A DNA stretch of 64,000 bases from Nocardia acidivorans NBRC 108247 (GCF_001625085.1 NZ_BDAW01000039.1:1-64000), one strand, 5' to 3'. Shown: positions 9,477 to 18,361, numbered from the stretch's first letter. The notes: generated by a model not told the origin, from the sequence alone. Numbers and translations are program-made.

Positions 9477-10726
9477 TGCGCGGCTCCGACGTTCTTGGTC
9501 ACATGCCGTGCGGCCTCGGGGAATCCGACCTTCTCGTACAGCTCGGCCAGTTCGGCCTCACCGAAGAACTTCTCCGGCTGGTACAGGCCGGCGATCAGGC
9601 CGAAGAACTTCTTGGAGTAGTCCTGGTCCATACTCGCCGCGCGGAATACCGAGTCGTAGTACGGGGTCAGGCTCAGTTCGGAGATACTCTGGGTCAGCTC
9701 GTAGGTGCTGGCGCTCTGCGCGTCCCGCTCGCGCTGGTACTCGGGCAGCGTCTCCTCGAACGGCCTTACGCCCGAAAGGCTTTCGTGCACCAGATCGGCC
9801 AGCAGCTGGGAGTATTTGAACGAGTCGGTGATCCCCCAGCCGGTGAACGGATCCTTGTGGTACCCGGCATCGCCGACCAGCGCCCAACCCGGGCCGAAGG
9901 ACCGGCGACGGTAGTTGTCCGGGTACAGCATGGGCCGGAACGGCTCCACCCGCTTGCCCGTATCCCGCAGGCGCGCACCGATTTCCGGATCGATCTGATC
10001 CACGATCTCCTGCACCCCGGCATCGGGGTCATTGCGGAACTCACGGAACCGATCCCGCTTGCGCATGACCGCGACCAGGTATTGGTCGTCATTGGTCGGC
10101 CACGCCGCGAACTGCTGCTCACCGAAACCGGTGCGGTGGTTCATTCCCCAGTCCACACCCTCGTAGTACGAGTAGTAGACGAAGCACGCGGCCGGGGAGC
10201 CCTCGTAGACTTCCGCGCCGACCGTCTTGGCGACGGTCGAGCTGGAACCGTCCGCGCCGACCACCAGCTTGGCCCGGAACTCCCGCTCGGGACCCTCACC
10301 GGCGCGACCGCGAATACCGGCGACGCGGTCGCCGTCGGTCAGCAGACCGGTGACGGTGAAACCCTCGATGATCTCGGCCCCGGACTTACCGGCGGCATCG
10401 ACCAGGATCTTGTCCAATACGGTCCGGCGCGGGCAGTACACCGCGTCGATCCCGTCCGAGGACACATCGGCGAAGCCCTTGATGACGATATCGGCGTAGG
10501 TGAAGTTCAGATGCCGCACCGGCGGGCAGCCGGTGGCGATGACCTCGTCCAGCAGGCCCCAGGTATTGAGCAGGCTCAGACCGGCCTGGTGGATGTAGTG
10601 GGTGGAGGGGGTGTCGCTCGGGAAGGTGGCACGGTCCACGGCGAGCACTCGATACCCCTTGCGGGCCAACAGCATGGCCAGCGGCGCACCGGCCACGCGA
10701 GTACCGACAACGATGACGTCGTACAT
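9473..10726 (-). CDS. FAD-dependent oxidoreductase/monooxygenase
   Basis: 417 aa from the ATG at 10726. This start puts the Rossmann motif (VIVVGTRVAGAPLAMLL) at the N-terminus; an in-frame extension to 10801 adds 25 unconserved residues. Later motifs are VGADGSSS and GWALVGDAGYHKDPFTG, typical of the PHBH/geranylgeranyl-reductase/halogenase superfamily. I do not see the halogenase WxWxIP motif. It probably hydroxylates, epoxidises or reduces an acyl intermediate or product of the downstream synthase. The upstream gap to the ligase is 140 bp and could hold an internal promoter; none is obvious. Confidence 0.85.
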   Translation of the reverse strand: MYDVIVVGTRVAGAPLAMLLARKGYRVLAVDRATFPSDTPSTHYIHQAGLSLLNTWGLLDEVIATGCPPVRHLNFTYADIVIKGFADVSSDGIDAVYCPRRTVLDKILVDAAGKSGAEIIEGFTVTGLLTDGDRVAGIRGRAGEGPEREFRAKLVVGADGSSSTVAKTVGAEVYEGSPAACFVYYSYYEGVDWGMNHRTGFGEQQFAAWPTNDDQYLVAVMRKRDRFREFRNDPDAGVQEIVDQIDPEIGARLRDTGKRVEPFRPMLYPDNYRRRSFGPGWALVGDAGYHKDPFTGWGITDSFKYSQLLADLVHESLSGVRPFEETLPEYQRERDAQSASTYELTQSISELSLTPYYDSVFRAASMDQDYSKKFFGLIAGLYQPEKFFGEAELAELYEKVGFPEAARHVTKNVGAAQ

Positions 10727-10866
10727 GATGTGATCACTTTCGGTGGTCGAATTCTGATTCGAGTCTGTCGTCCGGCACACCCGAAAACGACGGTGAGTCA
10801 CCGCAATTCATCGGGCGATCGGTCCCGGCTATCGCCGCACAACAGGTGTCCATTTTTCGCGGATGT

Positions 10867-12525
10867 TCAACCGCGCGACATGTAGAGCTGATCGATATCC
10901 GCCGTGAATGCCGCCGCGATGGCGGCCCGCTTCAATTTCAGTGAGGAAGTCAACAATCCATTGGCGACCGTGAAATCGCCTGTCACAATGCGAAACTCAC
11001 GAATGGATTCCGCGCGCGAAACCAGAGAATTCGCCTCGTCCACGGCGGCCTGGATGGCGGTGGCGGGATCGGCCCCGGGATGCGCGGCACGCCACCGTGC
11101 CGCGTTCTCCTCATCCAGGGTCACCAGCGCGGTCACGAAGGCCCGCGCCTCACCGACCACCATGCAGTTGCTCACCAGCGGGTGCAGCCGGACGCGATCC
11201 TCCAGCGGCGTCGGCGCGACGTTCTTACCGCCCGAGGTCACCAGAATCTCCTTCTTACGACCGGTGATTCGCAGGTAGCCGTCCTCGAGCTCACCGATAT
11301 CACCGGTGTGCAGCCACCCGTCGGCGTCCACCGGACGGTTGTCCGCCGCCGCGCCCCAGTAACCGGGCGAGACGTGCGGACCGCGCACCAGCACCTCACC
11401 ATCGCCGGCGATCCCGACCTCGGTGCCGGGAATCGGCTTGCCCACGGTGCCGACCCGATTGGTTTCGGGCGCGCTGACCGTCACCGCGGTCGCGGCCTCG
11501 GTCAGGCCGTAGCAGTTCAGGATCTCCACCCCGAAGCCCGCGTAGAACCCGGCGGTCGACTCGTCCAGCGACGCGCCGCCGGAGATCACATACCGCAGCC
11601 GGCCGCCGAGCGCGGCGGCGACGGCATGTTGTGAGGCAAGCACCTCGCGTGCACCCAGCATCGCCAGACCGGCCGTCACAGCCTCCCGCTCGGCCTGCTC
11701 ATCCAGCATCGACCGGCAGAACTTGCGAATCTTCTCCAGCGCGTACGGGATCAGCGCCAGGAACGTCGGCCGCAGCTCGGCCAGTGCGGGCACCAGTTCG
11801 GGAATGCCCGGCAGCAGATGCGTGCGCGCACCCCCGGCCAGGTTGGCGAAGAGCATGGTCTGGCCGAACACATGCGAGAGCGGCAGCGCCAGCGCGGTGA
11901 CCCCCGCGAACATCGCACCGGTCTGGCGGACCGTATTCACCGCGGACACAGACATATTGCGATGGGTGATCATGCAGCCCTTGGCCAGGCCGGTGGTGCC
12001 GCTGGTGTAGACGATCATGGCGAGATCGCTCGCCCGCACCCGCGCGATGCGCTCATCCAGCGCCGCCGCCGCGGTCCCGTCCGACCACACCTCGATCTCG
12101 TCGAAGCCCCACACCGCCTCCGCGCCCGCCGCTTTGAGCCGGGCCGCGTCCTCGGGGGTCTCGGCGGCGAAATACGCGCTTCCGCTGTCCCGCAGAATGT
12201 GCTCGATCTGCGCGGGTGAGGAGGTCGGGTACACCGGCACCACCACCGCGCCGAGGGCGAGCGCGGCGCAGTCCAACAGCGCCCACGCCATCCCGGTGCG
12301 GCCCAGCACGGCCACCCGGTCGCCGTGCGCGACACCGTGATCGAGCAGCGCCGAGGCCACCGCCCGCACGCGGGTGTCCAGCTCGGCACAGGTCAGCGGC
12401 GCACCGTGCGCGCCGCCCAGCGACTCCCGCAGCGGATGGTCGCGGGCCGCCTCGGCAACGATCGTGTACAAACTCGCGGTCTCGGGCGGATCGAAGCCGC
12501 CCCCGGTCGCAGAAACTGTGTTCAC
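10867..12525 (-). CDS. AMP-binding long-chain acyl-CoA/ACP ligase (FadD15-like)
   Basis: 552 aa from a GTG at 12525; an earlier TTG at 12549 is in frame but less likely, and neither has a strong ribosome site. Motifs of the ANL superfamily are clear: YTSGTTGLAKG (P-loop), NCYGLTEA, GWLHTGDIGELEDGYL and the hinge/lysine region GRKKEILVTSGGKNVAP. Such enzymes activate fatty acids as acyl-adenylates and pass them to CoA or an ACP. In this operon it could supply the starter acyl chain to the PfaA-like synthase or activate its product; the sequence does not decide which. Confidence 0.88.
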   Translation of the reverse strand: MNTVSATGGGFDPPETASLYTIVAEAARDHPLRESLGGAHGAPLTCAELDTRVRAVASALLDHGVAHGDRVAVLGRTGMAWALLDCAALALGAVVVPVYPTSSPAQIEHILRDSGSAYFAAETPEDAARLKAAGAEAVWGFDEIEVWSDGTAAAALDERIARVRASDLAMIVYTSGTTGLAKGCMITHRNMSVSAVNTVRQTGAMFAGVTALALPLSHVFGQTMLFANLAGGARTHLLPGIPELVPALAELRPTFLALIPYALEKIRKFCRSMLDEQAEREAVTAGLAMLGAREVLASQHAVAAALGGRLRYVISGGASLDESTAGFYAGFGVEILNCYGLTEAATAVTVSAPETNRVGTVGKPIPGTEVGIAGDGEVLVRGPHVSPGYWGAAADNRPVDADGWLHTGDIGELEDGYLRITGRKKEILVTSGGKNVAPTPLEDRVRLHPLVSNCMVVGEARAFVTALVTLDEENAARWRAAHPGADPATAIQAAVDEANSLVSRAESIREFRIVTGDFTVANGLLTSSLKLKRAAIAAAFTADIDQLYMSRG

Positions 12526-12600
12526 ACTTCGAATTCTGGGCGGCGACAATGATTCTCGTCGCCGCCCACAACGCTGTTCCTACCGCGCGAAAGTCATTTC

Positions 12601-13545
12601 CTATCGAATGGCCGCGACCGTTTCCGGACGGGCATCATCGATCTCATCCGACTCCTCCGATTCGACGCAATCCAAAAAAGCCGCCACCGCCGGATTCGTC
12701 TCCGCCGACCGCCACACCGCATACAAATCCAGGGTGGGCACCGGATCCAATAATTTCACCGCGACCGATTTACTTCCCGGCGCGCCCATACCCATCGAGA
12801 TGGCCCGGGGCAGCGAGGCGAACCCGACCAGCGGGCGCACCGACACCATGTGCGCGGTGGCTCCCGGATCGTCCGCGTACTGCGCCACCGACAGCGAGAT
12901 CCGCGACTGTGCGGCCGCACGGAAGATGGCGTCGTACATGGAGGGACACTGCTCCCGGGCGAAGAGCACGCACTCCTGATCCTGGAGTTCGGCGAAGGAC
13001 ACACCGGGCCGATCGGCCCAGCGATGCCGCCGTCCCACCACCGCGACCAGCGGCACCCGGTGCAGCAGGCGCCGATAGCGGAAGTCCGCGGTACTGGGAT
13101 GTCCGTAGACCAGGGCCAAATCCAGCGAACCGTCCGAGAGCGCGGCCAGCTGCGGGCCGGTCCGCTTCTCCCACAGCGATACCACGATATCCGGATGCCG
13201 ATCGGTCATGCGCACCAGCGCATCCGGTAACACATGCCTGCTCGCGGGCAGGTTGTAGCCGATATTGAGGCTGCCCGCCCGCCCCTCGGCGGTGGCTCGC
13301 GCCGAACGCGCGGCCCGGTCGAGCTGTGCCACGATCTGCCGAGCCTGTAGCTCGAACTCCCGTCCGGCCGGTGTGAGCCGCACCTCGTGTGAGTTGCGGG
13401 CCACCAGCTGTACCCCGAGTGACTTCTCCAGTTTCTGCAGCTGGGCGCTGAGGCTGGGCTGGGTGAGGTGAAGGCGCTGCGCTGCGCGGCCGAAGTGCAA
13501 CTCCTCGGCGATGGCGATGAACGAAAGTAGATGTCGGAACTCCAT
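12601..13545 (-). CDS. LysR-type transcriptional regulator
   Basis: 314 aa from the ATG at 13545, preceded by GAAGGAGCC at a good distance; a 17-residue upstream extension is rejected. The N-terminal winged HTH (FRHLLSFIAIAEELHFGRAA, then LTQPSLSAQLQKLEKSLG) is canonical, and the rest is the periplasmic-binding-like effector domain. It is transcribed in the same direction as the lipid locus with only 75 bp to the ligase start, so it may head that operon and control it. The effector is unknown. Confidence 0.9.
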   Translation of the reverse strand: MEFRHLLSFIAIAEELHFGRAAQRLHLTQPSLSAQLQKLEKSLGVQLVARNSHEVRLTPAGREFELQARQIVAQLDRAARSARATAEGRAGSLNIGYNLPASRHVLPDALVRMTDRHPDIVVSLWEKRTGPQLAALSDGSLDLALVYGHPSTADFRYRRLLHRVPLVAVVGRRHRWADRPGVSFAELQDQECVLFAREQCPSMYDAIFRAAAQSRISLSVAQYADDPGATAHMVSVRPLVGFASLPRAISMGMGAPGSKSVAVKLLDPVPTLDLYAVWRSAETNPAVAAFLDCVESEESDEIDDARPETVAAIR

Positions 13546-13833
13546 GACGCCGGCTCCTTCCGAGTACTCGTCACGGTAGCTTCGCCAGGTAACCACCGAT
13601 GAATCACGGCCACACGGGGGCTACCAACTCGGTTGCCTGCCAGTGAATCTCCGGCGCTATTCCGCACCGCTGTGATACGCGTCTCGCCGGAACAAAATCG
13701 CTATGCCGTCCGTTGGTGTGTGCGGGGTCCGGAAAAATGACCCGACAACGGTATGCCCGTTGTGTCACCATGAGTTTCGACGATGATCACCCGGCCGATC
13801 AGGCCATCAGCAGCAGGAGAGGAGGAGGCGGTA
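13546..13833. other. Intergenic region upstream of lysR and the small ORF
   Basis: This 288-base stretch lies between the divergent LysR gene and a 37-codon ORF. It must hold the lysR promoter and probably that of the small ORF/HNH/WhiB group. I see no convincing RNA gene, long repeat or clear LysR box. It ends in a purine-rich ribosome site (AGGAGAGGAGGAGG, about 13814-13827). Confidence 0.4.
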
Positions 13834-13947
13834 ATGAATCCGGTGTTCCCCGAACAGAATTCGAATCTGGCGGGTGAGCGAGCTCGGCTCGCGGGCGATC
13901 ACTTGTACATCAGTCGGATGATCGACCGCCTCCCGGTGCACGCGTAA
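13834..13947 (+). CDS. Small ORF, 37 aa, unknown function
   Basis: ATG at 13834 to TAA at 13945-13947. It is preceded by an unusually strong purine-rich site (GGAGAGGAGGAGGCGG) at correct spacing, which is the main evidence that it is translated. The product is short and charged, begins MNPVFPEQNSNLAGERARL and ends DRLPVHA; it shows no signal peptide or membrane segment. It lies 41 bases before the HNH gene on the same strand. It could be a leader/regulatory ORF or a small protein; I do not recognise it. Confidence 0.5.
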   Translation: MNPVFPEQNSNLAGERARLAGDHLYISRMIDRLPVHA

Positions 13948-13988
13948 GCACCACCTTCCACCTTCCTGTTCTGCTCTCTCTACGAAAC

Positions 13989-14546
13989 ATGGTGACCCCC
14001 ATGCTGTCCCGTCATTCCGAAGACCCGGAGATAACCGCCGACAACTGGATACACACCGGTGTGCTGCTGCTCAACGCCTCTTTCGAGGCGCTGACCGAGA
14101 TCCGCGCCGACCGCGCGGTGGTGCTGCTGCTCAGCGGCGCCGCCGAATCGGTGCAGGACCGGCGGCCGCACTTCCCGATCCGCTCGAAGCACAGGGAGCT
14201 GGCGCTGCCGGAGACCATCCGGCTCAACCGCTACATCTACCTCGAGCACCGGATTCTGGTGCATGACGATGACAGCCGGGCCACCCTCGGCGCGATCCTG
14301 CGCCGCGACAACTACCGCTGCGGCTACTGCAGCGGCTGGGCCCGCACCGTCGACCACATCCGCCCGCGCTCCCGGGGCGGCCCGAACACCTGGGCCAACC
14401 TGATTGCCGCGTGCGGTCCGTGCAATACCGCCAAGGCGGACCGGACTCCCGAAGAGGCCGGAATGCCACTGCTGTGGGAGCCCAAGGCCCCCAATGAAAT
14501 GCAGAAGCGACAGCGCCGGATCTGGAAGGAACTGGCGGCGTCGTAG
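13989..14546 (+). CDS. HNH endonuclease
   Basis: 185 aa. The C-terminal half has the HNH zinc-finger nuclease pattern: RRDNYRCGYCSGWARTVDH, then RPRSRGGPNTWANLIAACG with PCNTAK after it. The CxxC pairs and the DH/N/N residues of the beta-beta-alpha-metal fold are present. The N-terminal about 90 residues (VLLLNASFEALTEIRADRA) match the actinobacterial HNH proteins that begin with a 'LLLNASYEPL' type segment. Its biological substrate is not established. The ATG at 14001 is an alternative start. Confidence 0.85.
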   Translation: MVTPMLSRHSEDPEITADNWIHTGVLLLNASFEALTEIRADRAVVLLLSGAAESVQDRRPHFPIRSKHRELALPETIRLNRYIYLEHRILVHDDDSRATLGAILRRDNYRCGYCSGWARTVDHIRPRSRGGPNTWANLIAACGPCNTAKADRTPEEAGMPLLWEPKAPNEMQKRQRRIWKELAAS

Positions 14547-14600
14547 CCATCGCCGAAGTAGAAACACCCCGCGTGATCGGACAGGAAAGGAGCACATCCG

Positions 14601-14870
14601 ATGACGAATACCGCAGTTCAGGAGCAGCAGACGCTGGCGGATCTGCTTCCCATCTCCGATTCCGCCAACTACTGGCAGCACGCGGCCTGCAAGGGCGACC
14701 CGAACCATGAGGCGTGGTTCCCGTTCCCCTCGCAGGACTTCGACTACGCGCGCGGCATCTGCGCGGGCTGCCCCATCCGCCGCGAATGCGGTGAGTTCGC
14801 CACCCGCACCGGCCAATCCGGGGTGTGGGGCGGCCACGAGTACGACCGCGGCAACCGGATCCGCGACTGA
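14601..14870 (+). CDS. WhiB-family iron-sulfur regulator
   Basis: 89 aa with a strong ribosome site (GGAAAGGAG) before the ATG. Four cysteines in the WhiB arrangement (AACKG, then CAGCPIRREC) bind a [4Fe-4S] cluster, followed by the GVWGG turn and a short basic tail (RGNRIRD). Wbl proteins act with the primary sigma factor as redox or NO-responsive regulators. The C-terminal basic region is short. It lies 54 bases after the HNH gene; a hairpin follows at 14882-14920. The particular Wbl class cannot be fixed from sequence alone. Confidence 0.92.
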   Translation: MTNTAVQEQQTLADLLPISDSANYWQHAACKGDPNHEAWFPFPSQDFDYARGICAGCPIRRECGEFATRTGQSGVWGGHEYDRGNRIRD

Positions 14871-14881
14871 GCCGATCCCGC

Positions 14882-14920
14882 GGCGGTCACTCCATGCCCT
14901 GGTGGGCGGGGGTGACCGCC
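14882..14920 (+). terminator. Hairpin after whiB gene
   Basis: GGCGGTCAC at 14882-14890 pairs with GTGACCGCC at 14912-14920, giving a 9-bp stem eight bases after the WhiB stop region. There is no T-tract, as is common in actinobacterial terminators. Confidence 0.5.
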
Positions 14921-14940
14921 GTTCTCCCTAGACTGGGCGG

Positions 14941-16617
14941 GTGGGTACTCATCGCGCCGCGGGCGGGTCACGAGGTGTCAGCAGGGGACCGATTGTCGCA
15001 GTGGTAGCGGTGCTGGTGCTAGCCCTGGCCGTCGTCGGCTGGACCTGGTTCCAAGAGCGTGCCAAGGAAAGGGACAACGCTGCCGCGGCCTCCTGTGTCG
15101 GGGGCACCGTCACGCTGAATGTGACCGTCGATCCGAGCATCCTCACACCGGTCAAGGCCGCGGCCGACAGCTACAACAACACCACACCGCATGTGCGCGA
15201 CCACTGCGCGCAGGTGAAGGTGAACCCGCAATCCTCCGCGGCCATGGTCGCCGCTTTCACCTCGACCACTCCATGGGATCCGGCGCTCGGCCCGCAACCG
15301 GGCCTGTGGATTCCGGATTCGACCCGCTCGGTGGAGCTCATGCGCGTACCCGGCCTGATCGGCGGTACGCCCGCACCGATCGCGGTGAGTCCCATCGCCC
15401 TCGCCGTCCCCGACGCGCTGCGCCAGGCCATGGAGACCGCGCAGGTGCACTGGGCGGATCTGGCCAAACTGCAACAGGGTTCGCTGAGCGATATCGGGCT
15501 CGCGTCGTGGGGCGGGCTGAAACTGGCCATGCCGAGCGGTGATTCGGCCCTGGCCGTGGCGACCGCGGTCGGCTCCGGCGTCTCGGGCACGGATCCGCTC
15601 GATGCCAACGCGGTCCGCTCGGGACAGGTCAGCTCGGCCATCTCACTGCTCGCCGCGGGCGCGCCGCCGGTCAAGGACGCCGCGACCGCGCTCACCGATC
15701 TCGCCGCCGCCACCGATCCGGTCGCCGCGCCCGTGCATGCGGTGCCCGCCACCGAGCAGCAGATTCGAGCCCGCAACGGGCTCACCGCCTTTCGGCCCGC
15801 GGAGAACGGTCCGGTCGACGATTATCCGGCCGCGGCCATCACCGCCGCCTGGGTCGATCAGACGCAGGCGGCCGTCGCCGGACTGTTCGCGGATTTCCTG
15901 CGCGCACCCGAACAGTCGAAGTTGTTCACCGACAACGGTTTCGGGGCGGCACCGCCCAATGCCGCCAGCGTGCCGGAGAAGTCCGTGCTGAGCCAGGTGC
16001 AGCAGGTGCTCTCGCATCCGGTGCTCGGGGTGAGTTCGACCGTGCTGCTGGATACCTCGTCCTCGATGGGCATCGCGGACGGCACGATGACCCGGCTCGC
16101 CAATGCCGTCGCGGCGCTGCAATCCACCATGGGCGTCATGCCGCCGCAGTTCGGGCTGGGCATCTGGGAGTACTCGAAGAATCTCGACGGCGCGACACCC
16201 TACAAGGTGGTCACACCGACCGCGCCGCTCACCGACGCACAGCGCGGCGCGATCGCCCAGTCGCTGGGCACGCTCACGCCCGGGACCGCCAAACCCGACC
16301 GGACCTATCCGACCGTGGAGGCCGCCTATCGCAATGCGGTGGGCAATTACGCCGCGGCGCGCAGCAATACGATTCTGCTGATCACCGACGGACCCGAGGA
16401 CGACTCCCCCGTCACCGGCGATCAGCTACTCGCCGATATCGCGGCGGCGACCGATCCGGCGCATCCGGTGCGCGTCGATGTGATCGTGATCGACGGACCC
16501 GGCACCCAAACCCTGCAAACCCTGACCCAGCGGACCGGCGGCACCTATACCAAGCTCGCGTCCAGCAATGACCTGGCATTCGGCACCGCGGTATCGAAAG
16601 CGCTGACAACACCCTGA
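14941..16617 (+). CDS. Membrane-anchored substrate-binding/VWA-domain protein
   Basis: 558 aa from a GTG at 14941. A single N-terminal membrane anchor (about residues 18-36, IVAVVAVLVLALAVVGW) puts the rest outside the membrane. Residues about 50-340 resemble an extracellular substrate-binding-like domain. Residues about 360-555 form a von Willebrand A domain with a MIDAS motif, LLDTSSSM, and ITDGPEDD. This domain pairing recurs in actinobacteria. The function is unknown; metal-dependent protein binding at the cell surface is the expected property of the VWA part. It stands as a single gene. Confidence 0.8.
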   Translation: MGTHRAAGGSRGVSRGPIVAVVAVLVLALAVVGWTWFQERAKERDNAAAASCVGGTVTLNVTVDPSILTPVKAAADSYNNTTPHVRDHCAQVKVNPQSSAAMVAAFTSTTPWDPALGPQPGLWIPDSTRSVELMRVPGLIGGTPAPIAVSPIALAVPDALRQAMETAQVHWADLAKLQQGSLSDIGLASWGGLKLAMPSGDSALAVATAVGSGVSGTDPLDANAVRSGQVSSAISLLAAGAPPVKDAATALTDLAAATDPVAAPVHAVPATEQQIRARNGLTAFRPAENGPVDDYPAAAITAAWVDQTQAAVAGLFADFLRAPEQSKLFTDNGFGAAPPNAASVPEKSVLSQVQQVLSHPVLGVSSTVLLDTSSSMGIADGTMTRLANAVAALQSTMGVMPPQFGLGIWEYSKNLDGATPYKVVTPTAPLTDAQRGAIAQSLGTLTPGTAKPDRTYPTVEAAYRNAVGNYAAARSNTILLITDGPEDDSPVTGDQLLADIAAATDPAHPVRVDVIVIDGPGTQTLQTLTQRTGGTYTKLASSNDLAFGTAVSKALTTP

Positions 16618-16713
16618 AATAGTTTCACCGGCATGTCGCCACCAAGTTGCAGCAACCCCGTGGAAGATTCGAAACAGGTTCTATCCGCTTCATCGACCAT
16701 CGAAGGGGTTCCA

Positions 16714-17130
16714 ATGGCGCACACTACGGACACCGATCATTCGGTGCGGCAGGGTGTAGCAGCCGGCACATCCATCGCGGCGGCGGTACTGCTGCTGGTC
16801 ATCGGCGTGCTGACGATTCTGCAGGGCATTTCCGCGGCCGCCTCGGATGATCTGCTGATCGTCGGCACCAATGACTACATCTACAAGTTCAACACCTCGG
16901 CCTGGGGCTGGATCCACATCGTGGTCGGGGCCATCGTGGTGCTCACCGCCATCGGCCTGATGACCGGTGCGACCTGGGGCCGCGTGGCGGCGATCATCAT
17001 CGCGGCGGTCTCGATCGTGGAGAACTTCCTGTGGCTGCCGTACTACCCGGCGTGGTCGCTGCTGATCATCGCGCTGGACGTGGTGGTCATCTGGGCGGTG
17101 TCGACCTGGAAGCCCGGCACCACCGTATAG
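16714..17130 (+). CDS. DUF7144-type small membrane protein
   Basis: 138 aa from the ATG at 16714, preceded by GAAGGGG. A 27-residue upstream extension lacks support. Four hydrophobic segments are visible (AAAVLLLVIGVLTILQG, IHIVVGAIVVLTAIGLM, VAAIIIAAVSIVENFLW and LLIIALDVVVIWAV), with the TWGRVAAII and LPYYPAWSL elements of this actinobacterial family. Function unknown. A strong hairpin follows its stop. Confidence 0.75.
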   Translation: MAHTTDTDHSVRQGVAAGTSIAAAVLLLVIGVLTILQGISAAASDDLLIVGTNDYIYKFNTSAWGWIHIVVGAIVVLTAIGLMTGATWGRVAAIIIAAVSIVENFLWLPYYPAWSLLIIALDVVVIWAVSTWKPGTTV

Positions 17131-17139
17131 ATCCGCATC

Positions 17140-17175
17140 GCACGGCGCCCGCCGGTTCGCCGACGGGCGCTGTGC
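17140..17175 (+). terminator. Intrinsic-type hairpin after DUF7144 gene
   Basis: GCAC-GGCGCCCG on the left arm pairs with CGGGCGC-TGTGC on the right through a short loop, ten bases after the stop codon. The long GC-rich stem supports termination before the next gene. Confidence 0.55.
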
Positions 17176-17203
17176 TGTCGGTACCCCCATCTACTGTGGG
17201 TTC

Positions 17204-17908
17204 GTGAACCGCACCGATCGGCTCTACGCGATTGTCGAGGAGTTGCGCGCCATCGCGCCGCGACTGCGCACCGCACGCGAGCTCGCCGAGCGCTACGAAG
17301 TCAGCCTGCGGACCATCGAACGCGATATCAGCGCGCTACAGCAGTCCGGCGTGCCGATCTACGCCGATGTCGGGCGGCGCGGCGGGTACGCACTGGACAA
17401 GCGAATGTCCTTGCCGCCGTTGAACTTCACCGCCGTGGAATCGGTGGCGCTGGCGGTGGCCCTCGAACGCAGTCTCGACACCCCGTTCGCGCATGCCGGG
17501 CGCAGTGCACTGCGCAAGATCCTGGCCGCCATGCCGGAGTCCGCCGCCGCCTCCGCACATGAACTCGTCGGCCGGGTCGGATTGATCGAGACCACCGAAT
17601 CTGCTGCCGCACAGGGGATTCCCGCGGTCATCGAGGAGGCGGTGCAGGCCCGCCGGGTCATCGAATTCGGCTACCGGGACCGCTTCGGCGCGGTCACCCA
17701 CCGGCGCGTCGAACCCATGCTGCTCCTGCACGTCACCACCGGCTGGTGCCTGGTGACTTGGTGCCGGCTGCGCGATGCCGCACGCTGCTTCCGGGTGGAT
17801 CGGATGGTCGACATCACCATGAGCGATGAACCCGTGCCCGCCCGCACCCTCGACGGGTGCGATCTGGACCTGCCCAATCACAAACTCCGGATGATCGCCT
17901 TCGGATAG
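17204..17908 (+). CDS. WYL-domain HTH regulator (YafY type)
   Basis: 234 aa from a GTG at 17204. The N-terminal HTH_11 region (LRTARELAERYEVSLRTIERD, then DISALQQSGVPIY) is followed by the DVGRRGGYALD wing and, at about 140-205, a WYL domain (QARRVIEFGYRDRFG, CFRVDRMVDI). WYL domains sense small ligands or nucleic acids. It may control the adjacent VOC gene, 81 bp downstream on the same strand; this pairing of YafY regulator and VOC protein is common. Confidence 0.88.
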   Translation: MNRTDRLYAIVEELRAIAPRLRTARELAERYEVSLRTIERDISALQQSGVPIYADVGRRGGYALDKRMSLPPLNFTAVESVALAVALERSLDTPFAHAGRSALRKILAAMPESAAASAHELVGRVGLIETTESAAAQGIPAVIEEAVQARRVIEFGYRDRFGAVTHRRVEPMLLLHVTTGWCLVTWCRLRDAARCFRVDRMVDITMSDEPVPARTLDGCDLDLPNHKLRMIAFG

Positions 17909-17989
17909 TTCGCAAACACCGACAGGGGGCTGTCGCCCGGCCGCGAGATCGTGAATGCGCAACCCGCACACCACATACTCGGAGGATCC

Positions 17990-18361
17990 ATGACCGCCCC
18001 CAACACCGTCGCCTGGTTCCAGATCGGCAGCGACCAGCCCGAGCAGGTGAAGAGCTTCTACGCCGGCCTCTTCGGCTGGTCGTACACCGCAGATCCTGCC
18101 TTCGACGGCAATTACGACCTGATCAGCTACCCCGGCAGCCCCGCCCCCGCCGGTGGTATCGCCCGCATGCACGACAGTTCGGCCAATCATGCCGTCTTCT
18201 ATGTCCTGGTCACCGATGTCGCGGCCACCGTCGCCACCGCCGAAACCCTCGGCGCGACGGTGCAGGTGCCCGTGACCAAAGCGCCGAGCGGACTGATCTT
18301 CGCCGAACTCCGCGACACCTCGAACAATCACTTCGGCGTCTTCACCCCGGCCCCGGCCTGA
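17990..18361 (+). CDS. VOC-family (glyoxalase-like) protein
   Basis: 123 aa from the ATG at 17990 with a textbook GGAGG at 17981. The start VAWFQIGSDQPEQVKSFYAGLFGW and the end SNNHFGVFTPAPA show one beta-alpha-beta-beta-beta pair of the vicinal-oxygen-chelate fold with a short second pair. No substrate can be assigned. It shares strand and spacing with the WYL regulator and ends at a hairpin shared with the convergent TetR gene. Confidence 0.8.
   Translation: MTAPNTVAWFQIGSDQPEQVKSFYAGLFGWSYTADPAFDGNYDLISYPGSPAPAGGIARMHDSSANHAVFYVLVTDVAATVATAETLGATVQVPVTKAPSGLIFAELRDTSNNHFGVFTPAPA

Noticed and set aside
3186..9620. Very long plus-strand ORFs (3186-5510 and 7200-9620) opposite the synthase
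   Set aside because: They lie opposite the PfaA-like gene, show no family motif and are rich in Arg/Gly/His, the usual shadow of GC-rich coding DNA in the antisense frame.
10727..10866. Possible sRNA or riboswitch between the FAD gene and the ligase
   Set aside because: No conserved riboswitch element or long hairpin could be seen in this 140-bp stretch.
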